A DNA stretch of 64,000 bases from CAYWBU01 sp942491525 (GTDB lineage Bacteria > Desulfobacterota > Desulfomonilia > UBA1062), in the NCBI GenBank assembly GCA_942491525.1, contig CALOBW010000002.1, forward strand, positions 19,077 to 83,076, written 5' to 3'. Below the pieces are notes generated by a model. That model did not search any database, was not told where the DNA came from, and saw only the letters and a program-made list of their open reading frames with translations. The position numbers and the translations under genes are program-made. Within the stretch, counting starts at the first letter, position 1. Each line of letters opens with the position of its first letter. Positions 56,335-64,000 of the stretch are shown here, piece after piece.

Positions 56335-58230
56335 ATGCCCCCGAAAATTCCCGACATCCATATCGCCATTCTGGAGTATGCCGACGCCGCGGCCATCGAA
56401 GAGATGCTCTGCAGCAGCTGGCAGCACATCTCACGCCTGCAGCCCAACGACACCCTGCTGGACCTGCCGGTCGACATCTGCATCATCAGCTGCGGCAGCC
56501 AGGCCCCCGATGACCTCGGCACCGCATGGCAGCTGAACAGGATGGGCTCCCCGCCGGCGCTGATCATTGCCGACCGGGAGACCGAGCAGCTCAGCCGCAT
56601 CGAAAATGTGCACGACATCCTGCTGCGTGACGAGCTGACACCGGCACTGCTGATCCGGGCCGTCAGCTATGCCATCACCGACCGCCACCATCTGCAGCTC
56701 AGCCAGACCAGCGAAACCCGCTACCGCAAAATCTTCGAGAGCATTCAGGACGTCTACTTCGAGATCAACCGCCGCGGTTCGATCCTGGAGATCAGTCCCT
56801 CCGTCGAGAAGATCGCCGGCTATACCCGCAACGACCTGCTCGGCAGGCCATCCCACCATTTCTACCGCAAAATCACCGGTGACATCTTCGAGATGCTCTA
56901 CGCCCAGCAGAGCATCTTCGACCATGAGCTTGAGATCAGACATAAAGACGGCCACACCATCGCATGCGCCGTAACGGCTCAGATAATCAACGATGAGGGC
57001 GAGAACAAGATCTCGGGCATCCTGCGCGACATCACGGAGCGCAAGAAATCAGAACAGGAGAAGGCCAATTATGAGGCCCGCCTGCGCCAGATCCAGCGCA
57101 TGGAGGCCATGGGCACCCTGGCCGGCGGCATCGCCCACGACTTCAACAACATCCTGACCGCCCTGCTGGGCTACACCGAACTGGCCCTGGATGAGATCGA
57201 AAGTCCCATGACCGCCACCAGCCATCTGAATGCCGTGCTGACCGCCGGCGAACGCGCCCGCGGGCTGGTGCAGCAGATCCTGACATTCAGCCGGCAGGTC
57301 AAGAGCGAACCCCAGCCGATCCGGGCACACCTGATTATCAAGGAGGCCCTCAAGCTGCTGCGCTCATCGATCCCGGCCAACATTGAGATCGAACAGGCCA
57401 TCAACCCCGAATCGGGCACCATCCTGGCCGACCCAACCATGCTGCACCAGATTGTCATGAATCTCTGCACCAACGCCTACCAGGCCATGGAGCAGACCGG
57501 CGGATTGATGCGGGTATCGCTTAAAAAACGCTTCATTGATGAGAGCGAATCCAAGCTGATTCCCGAAATCGAGAGCGGCTCCTACCTGGAGCTGAAGGTC
57601 AGCGACTCGGGCAGCGGCATCGACCAGAAGATCATCGGCCATATCTTTGAACCCTTCTTCACCACCAAGCGCAAAGCCGGCGGTACCGGCCTGGGTCTCT
57701 CCACCGTGCACGGCATTGTCAGCTCGCTGGGCGGCGCCCTCCAAGTTGCATCCGAAGCGGGAAAGGGATCGGACTTCACGGTCCTGCTGCCCCTGATCGA
57801 GGAGAGCCTCGATATTCAGCCGCCCCTGCCGGAACCCATTCCGCGCGGTCAGGGTCAGCACATCCTGCTGGTGGATGACGAGCTGGCGATCCTCTCTATC
57901 GGCAAACAGATGCTCAGCAAACTGGGTTACAGCGTACAGACATCGGCCCAGCCAAGCGAAGCGCTTCACCATTTTGCCTCGGCGCCCCACAGCTTTGACC
58001 TGGTGATTACCGACCAGGCCATGCCCAAGATGACCGGACACCAGCTGGCCGACGCCATCTCCAAGATAAGGCCCGACATTCCCATCATCATGGCATCGGG
58101 CTTCTCATGCAACATTTCCAATGAGTGGAGTGAAAACGGCATCGACATCTTCATCGAGAAGCCGTTCCGCAAGGAGACCATCGGCCTGGCCGTCAACAAG
58201 CTGCTCAACGGCACAGGCCCCAAGGTTTAG
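56335..58230 (+). CDS. Hybrid PAS sensor histidine kinase with C-terminal receiver
   Basis: The 631-aa soluble kinase has no clear membrane helix. An N-terminal stretch (about 1-115) resembles a degenerate receiver (IPDIHIAILEYADAAAIEEML) without obvious acceptor Asp. A PAS domain follows (about 125-245). Then come HisKA with GIAHDFNNILTALLGYTEL (His about 266) and HATPase with DSGSGIDQKI and GTGLGLSTVHGIV. The C-terminal receiver has HILLVDDE and VITDQAMPKMTG (Asp about 559). The H-box type GGIAHDFNN is frequent in Desulfobacterota-like kinases. No response regulator gene is adjacent. The 230-bp gap upstream holds only a weak CCGCCA/TGGCGG repeat (56177-56203). Confidence 0.9.
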   Translation: MPPKIPDIHIAILEYADAAAIEEMLCSSWQHISRLQPNDTLLDLPVDICIISCGSQAPDDLGTAWQLNRMGSPPALIIADRETEQLSRIENVHDILLRDELTPALLIRAVSYAITDRHHLQLSQTSETRYRKIFESIQDVYFEINRRGSILEISPSVEKIAGYTRNDLLGRPSHHFYRKITGDIFEMLYAQQSIFDHELEIRHKDGHTIACAVTAQIINDEGENKISGILRDITERKKSEQEKANYEARLRQIQRMEAMGTLAGGIAHDFNNILTALLGYTELALDEIESPMTATSHLNAVLTAGERARGLVQQILTFSRQVKSEPQPIRAHLIIKEALKLLRSSIPANIEIEQAINPESGTILADPTMLHQIVMNLCTNAYQAMEQTGGLMRVSLKKRFIDESESKLIPEIESGSYLELKVSDSGSGIDQKIIGHIFEPFFTTKRKAGGTGLGLSTVHGIVSSLGGALQVASEAGKGSDFTVLLPLIEESLDIQPPLPEPIPRGQGQHILLVDDELAILSIGKQMLSKLGYSVQTSAQPSEALHHFASAPHSFDLVITDQAMPKMTGHQLADAISKIRPDIPIIMASGFSCNISNEWSENGIDIFIEKPFRKETIGLAVNKLLNGTGPKV

Positions 58231-58240
58231 ACTGCCGAGC

Positions 58241-59497
58241 CTACTCTTCTGGCTTGATGAAAATCCGCACCCGGCTGATGCGGTTGCCGCGCATGCGTTC
58301 GATGCGTAACTCAAGGCCCTCCCAGCTGACCATCTCCCCCTCATCGGGAATACGGTCCAGCAAGGAGTAGATCAGACCTGAGAGCACATCATATTCCGCC
58401 GGAAAATCAATGTCGAGATACTTGCCCAGATCCCGCAGAGGGATGTTGCCGCGGGCCAGATAGTCACTGGGCCCGACCGGAAAGACCGGGGCCATGATGG
58501 CATCATGCTCATCGATGATGTCGCCGGTGATCTCCTCGATGATATCCTCTAAGGTCACAGCCCCCTTGATGGTGCCGTACTCATCAACCACGAAGGCGAT
58601 ATGCACATGCATCTGCTGAAAGTCGATCAGCTGCTTCAGAATCGACTTGGTCTCGGGAATAAACTCAACATCGCGCAGACAGCTCTTGATGTCGAAATCC
58701 TCCTTGCGGTCGATATAGCCCCAGACGTCGCGCACATGCAGAAAGCCCAGAATGTTGTCATGGCTATCCTCATAGACCGGATAGCGGCTGTACTTATGGG
58801 CGGTGGCCTTGTCAACCACCTCGGCAAAGCTGCTGTCAGCGGCGATGAAGATAACCTCATTCAGCGGAATCATGATCTTGCGGACCGGAATGGAGTCGAT
58901 GTTCATGACCGCGCTGAGCATCTTGGCCTTGGGTTCCATGATGAACCCCTCCTTGTGGCCCAGCGAGATGGCCGCATCCACATCGGCCTCGGTCAGCTGC
59001 TCCTTCTGCTCAATCTTGAAGCCGAGCAGACGCAAAAGGCCCTGGGAAATTACGGTAAGCGTGTGCGCAATGGGGTTCAAGACCCAGATAATGCCCTTCA
59101 TCAGGCGCGAGACCAGCATGGAGATCTCGTCGGCCTTGTAGGCGGCCACGGTCTTGGGTGTAATCTCGGCAAAGATCAGCAGGATAAAGGTCATCACCAG
59201 CGAAGCGTAAATGATGCCGCCCTCGCCGAAGAGGGTCAGGAAGAGCGCGGTGGCCAGGGCCGAAGCCAGCACATTGACAAAGTTGTTGCCCAGCAGAATG
59301 GTGCTGATCAGCTTGTCGGGGTCGCGCATGATCTGATCCACACGTTTGGCGTCACTCTTGCCCTCGGCCGCCAGGTGGCGGATACGGATACGGTGGATGC
59401 GCATGAAGGCGGTTTCTGTACCGGAGAAAAAAGCGGAAAAAATAATTAATATAACAAGAATTCCAGCGTAAACAAACTCTCTAAAGCCAGGTTCCAT
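58241..59497 (-). CDS. CNNM/HlyC-CorC family protein with CBS domains
   Basis: The 418-aa inner-membrane protein has an N-terminal DUF21/CNNM domain with three to four helices (FSAFFSGTETAFMRI and ILLGNNFVNVLASALAT). A CBS pair (about 200-320) follows, and then a CorC_HlyC domain with LARGNIPLRDLGKYLDI. Family members affect magnesium/cobalt efflux or cell-envelope functions. Convergent with the kinase; 100 bp after the PHP gene on the same strand. Confidence 0.9.
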   Translation of the reverse strand: MEPGFREFVYAGILVILIIFSAFFSGTETAFMRIHRIRIRHLAAEGKSDAKRVDQIMRDPDKLISTILLGNNFVNVLASALATALFLTLFGEGGIIYASLVMTFILLIFAEITPKTVAAYKADEISMLVSRLMKGIIWVLNPIAHTLTVISQGLLRLLGFKIEQKEQLTEADVDAAISLGHKEGFIMEPKAKMLSAVMNIDSIPVRKIMIPLNEVIFIAADSSFAEVVDKATAHKYSRYPVYEDSHDNILGFLHVRDVWGYIDRKEDFDIKSCLRDVEFIPETKSILKQLIDFQQMHVHIAFVVDEYGTIKGAVTLEDIIEEITGDIIDEHDAIMAPVFPVGPSDYLARGNIPLRDLGKYLDIDFPAEYDVLSGLIYSLLDRIPDEGEMVSWEGLELRIERMRGNRISRVRIFIKPEE

Positions 59498-59596
59498 ATG
59501 GTTGTAGGTTACCCTCCACTCTCTTAAAATAGTAACATCTGTTTTGATCGGCCTTTTAGCATCTCTTCTTGAGATTAGATACAGGCGTTACCGTTT

Positions 59597-60856
59597 CTAC
59601 CACAAAAAAGTACTCTGCTTGGAACCAACCAACTTGGGGTTGTGCTTTCTGGACCTCTCGAGCAGATCCCGGTCCTCGTCGCCGAAGACCCTGATCACGC
59701 CGAACTGACCGTCAAAGCCGGCTTTGCAGATCACCTGGCCGGCGCGCATGCGCGCGAGCGCCAGGGCCAGCACCTCGCCGCCCACCGACCGGACTTCGGC
59801 CAGGTCGGTCTCAAGCAGCATGGGCAGCTCGCCGCCCAGCTTGCCGACCAGCCTTTCATAGGCTTCGATAACACGCTTGGAGCCGGCGCCGACCCCCATG
59901 ATCTCGCCCAGAATCTCGGGCAGCGGGATCAACGAACTATAGGCCTTGGCCTGGGGCGGCACAATGTCGGCCGGCCGGTCAGCCAGGGCCACCACCCGGT
60001 TGAGCACGCCCACGGTCACCGGTTTGCCGCAGGCCGGGCAGATGCCGCCGCGGGCGGCGGTCTCCTCAGGCGTCAGGACCACCCCGCACTCGCGGTGACC
60101 GTCAAGATAGTACTTGCCCTCCTCCGGAAAGAACTCCAGGGTGCCCTCCAGGCCGTTACCGCTCCGTAGGGCCTCAAAGATTGAGTAGTAGTCAAGCTCA
60201 CAGTTGAAGATGGTCGCCTCGCGCCCCAGCTTGGCGGCCGAATGGGCGTCGGAGTTGGAGATCAGGTTGTAGCGGTCCAGCGAACTGACGCGCCAGTTCA
60301 TCTGCGGGTCCGATGACAGCCCGGTCTCCAGGGCGAAGATGTAGGGCTCGAGGTCCTGATAACACTCGGCAATGGAGTCAAAACCCGACCTGGAGCCCAG
60401 CGCCGAAAACCAGGGCGTCCAGATGTGGGCCGGCACGATGAAGGCCTTCTCATCCGCCTCCAGCACAATCTCCAGCAGATCGCGCGAGCTGATGCCCAAA
60501 ATTGGGCGACCATCCGAGACGATGTTGCCGATGGCGTCCAGACGGCTGTTGATCCTGCGCACCGCCTCAAAGGATGGCGCCACCAGCACATGGTGCACCT
60601 TGCGCACCCTACCGCCCTGCTTATAGATGGTGCTGATCTCGCCGGTCAGCAGGAAGCGGGTCGAACTGTCTCCAAGCCGGAAGAGGCCCGGCTCGGCCTC
60701 GGTCAAGTTTTGCGTGAGCTCCTCAAACCAGGTCGGATGAGTGAAGTCACCGGTGCCCAGCAGCTGGATGCCCTTCAGAAGGGCACCCGCATCCAGGGCG
60801 TGCAGATCGAGGAAACGGCTGGTGGATCCTGCAGGATCCTGGAGGTAAAATAACAT
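59597..60856 (-). CDS. Endonuclease Q-like PHP-domain protein, N-terminus damaged
   Basis: This PHP-family protein (419 aa from the chosen ATG) has GTGDFTHPTWFEEL, EPGLFRLGD, ISNSDAHSAAKLGREA and a zinc site CGVVLTP...CPACGKP. It resembles bacterial relatives of archaeal endonuclease Q, which nicks at deaminated bases. The usual first motif, a HxH following the start, is absent: after MLFY the sequence reads LQDPAGSTSRFLDLHAL, and dropping a few bases would restore something like DLHIHSRFS. The start is uncertain; the frame also opens at 60961. Confidence 0.75.
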   Translation of the reverse strand: MLFYLQDPAGSTSRFLDLHALDAGALLKGIQLLGTGDFTHPTWFEELTQNLTEAEPGLFRLGDSSTRFLLTGEISTIYKQGGRVRKVHHVLVAPSFEAVRRINSRLDAIGNIVSDGRPILGISSRDLLEIVLEADEKAFIVPAHIWTPWFSALGSRSGFDSIAECYQDLEPYIFALETGLSSDPQMNWRVSSLDRYNLISNSDAHSAAKLGREATIFNCELDYYSIFEALRSGNGLEGTLEFFPEEGKYYLDGHRECGVVLTPEETAARGGICPACGKPVTVGVLNRVVALADRPADIVPPQAKAYSSLIPLPEILGEIMGVGAGSKRVIEAYERLVGKLGGELPMLLETDLAEVRSVGGEVLALALARMRAGQVICKAGFDGQFGVIRVFGDEDRDLLERSRKHNPKLVGSKQSTFLW

Positions 60857-60961
60857 TGAGCAGGTTACAGCACCTGATTCAATGCGCTTTTTTGGCCACG
60901 ATCTGCGATCAATTTGGTTTAGGATCTGCCTTGTGCGCTTCACGTCAGGATGAGAGTTCAA

Positions 60962-61573
60962 AATCTGACCCTGGGAGTAGGCAAGGCAATGACTTGTCGA
61001 TTATATAGCGTGAAAGTTCAAAACAACCGGCTCCTGCGCCCTGTCATACGCGCGACATTTTCGCTTCATCTTCGACTCAACATTAAGGCAGCGACAGAGA
61101 TCTTTGCGCTTGAGAGGGGATGGATCGACTGAATGGCGAGTTTTTTTTCTTGATGATTGGGGATTTTGGTCTATTTGATTTTATTTGTTTGAGTAGGGAT
61201 AAGTATTGTTATTGGTGAATCTGTGTGAACGCTACTGAGGTCGGCGTTATTGGAATGTTTTAATGGGGTGTTTGATGTTTTTTTTTTGTGTTTTGGGGTG
61301 AATCAGACAAAATTTTCCGCCTCGTCTATAACATCTGTTATTATTTGTATAATACTTTGTACGTACGGAGTTATCTCGCTGGTGTGTGGCCTGTGCGGGT
61401 TTATGCTTTGCGAATCGATCTGGCGCAGGTAGGCGGCGTTTTGATTGGGTTAAGTTGGGTTTGTGATGAGATTTGGTGGATGATTTGAGTTCGGGTGTTG
61501 GCTGATGTGCGCCGCCTGTGGCCGACATATGTTAAACAGAACGACAGAAGGGAGGGAGGGAGACACTGCGCGA
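60962..61573. other. Gene-free stretch with T/G-rich sequence
   Basis: No credible gene, RNA or repeat is seen. 60962-61137 looks like ordinary intergenic DNA. From about 61138 to 61500 the plus strand becomes strongly T/G-rich with runs of T up to nine and G up to four, unlike any other part of the window. It ends in the purine-rich GAAGGGAGGGAGGGAGACA. Confidence 0.5.
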
Positions 61574-61805
61574 GAACGCGACAAGCTGCAGGCCTGATGG
61601 ATGGGCTGGCAAGCATGATATCGGCGTCAGCATCATCACCACCGACCACCGGGTGCTCTACAGACAAGACCATCAGCAGTGGTTTGGAAAGCCGAGCGCT
61701 GCTACGACTTCTGGATCAGACAGCCCCTGCTCGACTGCCCCCTGCAGACTGCGGTCAAGTACAATCGGGTTGAAATCCTGGACTATGGGACCCGACGGAC
61801 GCTCT
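61574..61805 (+). pseudogene. Fragment of a PAS-domain sensor protein, three frameshifts
   Basis: Joining pieces in successive frames gives ERDKLQA, LMDGLAS, DIGVSIITTDHRVLYRQDHQ, QWFG, then ERCYDFWIRQPLLDCPLQTA and VKYNRVEILDYG. This is a recognisable PAS domain of the kind with a DCPL motif found in anaerobe sensor kinases. Each of the three junctions is explained by loss of one base (near 61594, 61616 and 61690). No start, kinase or other output domain follows. Either a decayed gene or an error-rich stretch. Confidence 0.6.
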
Positions 61806-61863
61806 GAACCTCTGGCTCCGCCAAAGACCCGGATAAGATAATCGAGGTGGCGGATTACGAGCG

Positions 61864-61937
61864 GCGCCGCGGAGATTGATAGAGAGAGAGAGGGGAGGGG
61901 GGGGGAGAAAGGGAGGGGGAGGGGGGGGGGGGGGAGA
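61864..61937. other. Polypurine/poly-G tract, probable artefact
   Basis: After CGGCGCCGCGG the plus strand is almost only A and G, with GAGAGAGAG followed by G runs up to 14. It resembles the start of the block at 10158. It lies between the broken PAS fragment and the binding-protein gene. The remaining 110 bases to 62049 show no gene and no clear promoter. Confidence 0.6.
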
Positions 61938-62049
61938 AGCGTGAATGGATGTGGAAGTCGGCGACAAATTTCATGGATATTGTTTACCAGAAACGCCCTA
62001 AAGCTCCATGCGCTTGTTCTGCTCAAGCGCATCTGCTATCTTGGGCGGC

Positions 62050-63678
62050 ATGAAGATAAAACCGTTATTTTTTCTGATGTTGTTGTTTTTAGGGGCTTGT
62101 TCAGAACCGACCGCACCGGCTGAAGCGCTCAGCAGCCAGAACCTGGATCCGGCCTACGGCGACATGCTGGTGCTGGCCTCCCTGGGCGATGCCTCCAACC
62201 TGATCTCCATGCTGGCCACGGACAGCGCCTCGCACGAGGTGGCGGCCTTCATCTATAACGGCCTGGTCGAGTATGACAAGGAGTACAACATCGTGCCGGA
62301 CCTGGCAGAGAGCTGGGAGATCCTGAATGACGGCAAGCTGATCCGCTTCCACCTGCGCCAGGATGTCAAATGGCACGACGGCGCCCCCTTCACGGCTGAC
62401 GATGTCATGTTCACCTACAAGCTGATCATCGATCCCAAGACCCCCACGGCCTACGGCGGCAAGTACAAGCTAGTCAAGGAGGCCCGTCAGATCGACAGAT
62501 ATACTGTCGAGTTTGAATACAGCGAGCCCTTTGCGCCGGCATTGATCAGCTGGGGCGCCCTGGAGATCATGCCCAAGCATCTGCTGGAGGGTCAGGATAT
62601 CACCAAGTCCGAGCTGGCGCGCAAGCCCATCGGCACCGGCCCCTTCAAGTTCAAGAGCTGGGATGCGGCCTCAAGAATCGTGCTGGAGACCAACTTAGAC
62701 TACTTCAACGACCGGGCCATGATCAACGGCATCAGCTACCGCATCATCCCGGACCAGACCACCCAGTTCATGGAGCTCAAGGCCGGCAACATCGACTACA
62801 TGGGCCTCAGCCCGCTGCAGTACCTGCGCCAGACCGACAACGGGGCCTTCAAGAAGGCCTACAGCAAATACAAGTATCTCGCCAACGGCTACGCCTACCT
62901 GGGCTTCAACCAGAAGCGCAAACCCTTTGATGACGTCCGCTTCCGCCAGGCCATGGCCTATGCCATCAACAAGCAGGAGATCATTGACGGAGTGCTGCTG
63001 GGCGAGGGGCTGGCGGCGACCGGGCCCTACAAGCCGGGCACCAAGTGGTACAACCCGGACGTCAGACAGTATGAATATTCAGTTCAGAAGGCCAAGGAGC
63101 TGCTGGCCGATGTGGGCCTGAGTGACGGCGACGGCGACGGCATGCTGGAGTATGGCGGCCAGCCCTTCGAGTTCACCATCATCACCAACCAGGGCAACGA
63201 CCTAAGATCCAAGTCGGCCACCATCATGCAGGAGCAGCTCAAGCAGGTCGGTATCAAGGTCAATATCCGCATCATCGAGTGGACCGTCTTCCTCAAGGAG
63301 TTCGTGCACAAGAACAACTTTGACGCCATCATCCTGAGCTGGAACATTCTGCAGGACCCGGATCTCTGGACCGTCTGGCACTCGGACAATGCCGTGCCCG
63401 GCGGCCTCAACCACACCTACTACATCAACAAAGAGGTCGACGAGCTGCTGGAAAAAGGACGCCACACCTTCGACGAAGAGCTGCGCAAGAAGTGCTACTT
63501 CCGCGTCCAGGAGATCCTGGCCGAGGAGCAGCCCTACGTCTTCCTCTACGTACCTTACGCCCTGCCGGTGGTCAGCTCGCGCTTCCGTGGCATCGAGGAG
63601 GCCCCGGCCGGCATCACCTACAACCTGGAAGAGTGGTCCGTGCCAATGGCCGAACAGAAATACAAGGTCCTGCCCTAG
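62050..63678 (+). CDS. Peptide/solute ABC transporter substrate-binding lipoprotein
   Basis: The 542-aa family 5 binding protein (DppA/OppA type) has a lipoprotein signal MKIKPLFFLMLLFLGACSEP (lipobox LGAC). It also carries VPDLAESWEILNDGKLIRF, DVKWHDGAPFTADDVMFTYK and RFRQAMAYAINKQEII, hallmarks of the fold. It delivers peptides or nickel-like/other solutes to the permease encoded next. The chosen ATG gives a proper signal peptide; 14 codons of open frame upstream are ignored. Confidence 0.92.
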   Translation: MKIKPLFFLMLLFLGACSEPTAPAEALSSQNLDPAYGDMLVLASLGDASNLISMLATDSASHEVAAFIYNGLVEYDKEYNIVPDLAESWEILNDGKLIRFHLRQDVKWHDGAPFTADDVMFTYKLIIDPKTPTAYGGKYKLVKEARQIDRYTVEFEYSEPFAPALISWGALEIMPKHLLEGQDITKSELARKPIGTGPFKFKSWDAASRIVLETNLDYFNDRAMINGISYRIIPDQTTQFMELKAGNIDYMGLSPLQYLRQTDNGAFKKAYSKYKYLANGYAYLGFNQKRKPFDDVRFRQAMAYAINKQEIIDGVLLGEGLAATGPYKPGTKWYNPDVRQYEYSVQKAKELLADVGLSDGDGDGMLEYGGQPFEFTIITNQGNDLRSKSATIMQEQLKQVGIKVNIRIIEWTVFLKEFVHKNNFDAIILSWNILQDPDLWTVWHSDNAVPGGLNHTYYINKEVDELLEKGRHTFDEELRKKCYFRVQEILAEEQPYVFLYVPYALPVVSSRFRGIEEAPAGITYNLEEWSVPMAEQKYKVLP

Positions 63679-64000
63679 ATGCTGAACTACCTGCTCAGAC
63701 GCCTGCTGGTGCTGATCCCGACCTTTTTCGGGATCACGGTTGTCTGCTTCCTGGTGATCAACCTGGCGCCGGGCGAACCCACGGCCCTGCAGAGCGACCT
63801 CAACCCGGACATCACCAAGGAAGCCATCGACAACATGAAGCAGCACTACGGCCTGGATAAGCCGCTGACGGTGCGCTACGTCCTCTGGCTCAAGAACCTG
63901 GCCAAGCTTGACTTCGGTAACTCAATCTCAGCCGACGAACGCCCGGTCTGGGAGAAGATCAAGGAGCGCCTGCCCATCACCATCTACATCAACCTGGCCT
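63679..64000 (+). CDS. Peptide ABC transporter permease, DppB type (partial)
   Basis: The gene starts directly after the binding-protein stop and runs off the window; 107 residues are seen. The start MLNYLLRRLLVLIPTFFGIT with FLVINLAPGEP, then YGLDKPLTVRYVLWLKNL and DFGNSIS, is typical of DppB/OppB inner-membrane permeases. The rest of the transporter (second permease and ATPases) presumably follows. Confidence 0.93.
   Translation, partial: MLNYLLRRLLVLIPTFFGITVVCFLVINLAPGEPTALQSDLNPDITKEAIDNMKQHYGLDKPLTVRYVLWLKNLAKLDFGNSISADERPVWEKIKERLPITIYINLA

Noticed and set aside
61247..61673. Small open frames of 60-93 aa in the T/G-rich stretch
   Set aside because: No ribosome sites, no recognisable domains and the surrounding sequence is suspect.
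61673..62032. 119-aa minus-strand frame with Pro/Ser/Leu runs
   Set aside because: It runs through the polypurine tract and opposite the PAS fragment.

Overview
The window comes from the chromosome of a diderm (Gram-negative-type) bacterium of moderately high GC. Two lipobox lipoproteins, a twin-arginine signal, RseP, a DppB-type permease and RND-type exporters argue for an outer membrane. Ferredoxin-linked indolepyruvate oxidoreductase (IorAB) argues for an anaerobe that uses amino acids or peptides. The hybrid PAS kinase, IorAB, MMPL exporters and the order tRNA-tuf-rpmG-trnW-secE-nusG resemble Desulfobacterota/deltaproteobacteria or a related uncultured diderm lineage. This placement is inference. 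I saw no marker that fixes a phylum.

Layout. 1-3.3 kb (minus): iorAB behind a structured leader, then a FadR-like TetR regulator. 3.5-8.0 kb (plus): tight operon of aconitase, gltX, an ECF transporter S component and an MBL-fold hydrolase. 8.0-9.7 kb (plus): ZIP metal transporter and a small methyltransferase. 9.5-13.9 kb (minus): two paralogous lipoproteins of unknown family and a Tat-exported metallophosphoesterase, the last broken by a G-rich low-complexity block. 14.1-19.7 kb (plus): TetR regulator with a perfect palindrome at its promoter, then two tandem MMPL/RND exporters. 19.7-51.6 kb (minus): one 32-kb transcription/translation super-cluster. In transcription order it runs four tRNAs, tuf, rpmG, tRNA-Trp, secE, nusG, rplK, rplA, rplJ, rplL, rpoB, rpoC, rpsL, rpsG, fusA, tuf, the S10 and spc operons with secY, adk, infA and rpmJ, then rpsM, rpsK, rpoA, rplQ and an ECF-type ATPase. 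51.7-56.1 kb (plus): overlapping uppS-cdsA-dxr-rseP-tsaB. 56.3-61 kb: hybrid histidine kinase (plus), CNNM/CBS protein (minus) and an endonuclease Q-like PHP protein (minus). 61-62 kb: a poor-quality stretch holding a broken PAS-domain fragment and a polypurine tract. 62.05-64 kb (plus): peptide ABC transporter binding protein and the start of its permease.

How the genes fit together. Most of the window is core machinery for transcription, translation and secretion, with recognisable control elements: an L10 leader, a hairpin with U-tract between rplL and rpoB, a hairpin after rpoC, and a strong promoter in front of the tRNAs. The aconitase/gltX operon also carries a vitamin-type S component. 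An ECF ATPase sits alone at the far end of the ribosomal cluster, so the two may belong to one shared (group II) ECF system whose EcfT lies elsewhere. rpsD is missing from the alpha operon.

Quality warning. Several loci look damaged at the sequence level rather than biologically: a 1-base frameshift in fusA, the G-rich block at about 10.16-10.44 kb, the PAS fragment with three apparent single-base deletions, and the scrambled N-terminus of the PHP protein. I did not find a convincing wholly new system. The best candidate for something undescribed is the twin-lipoprotein/phosphoesterase locus.
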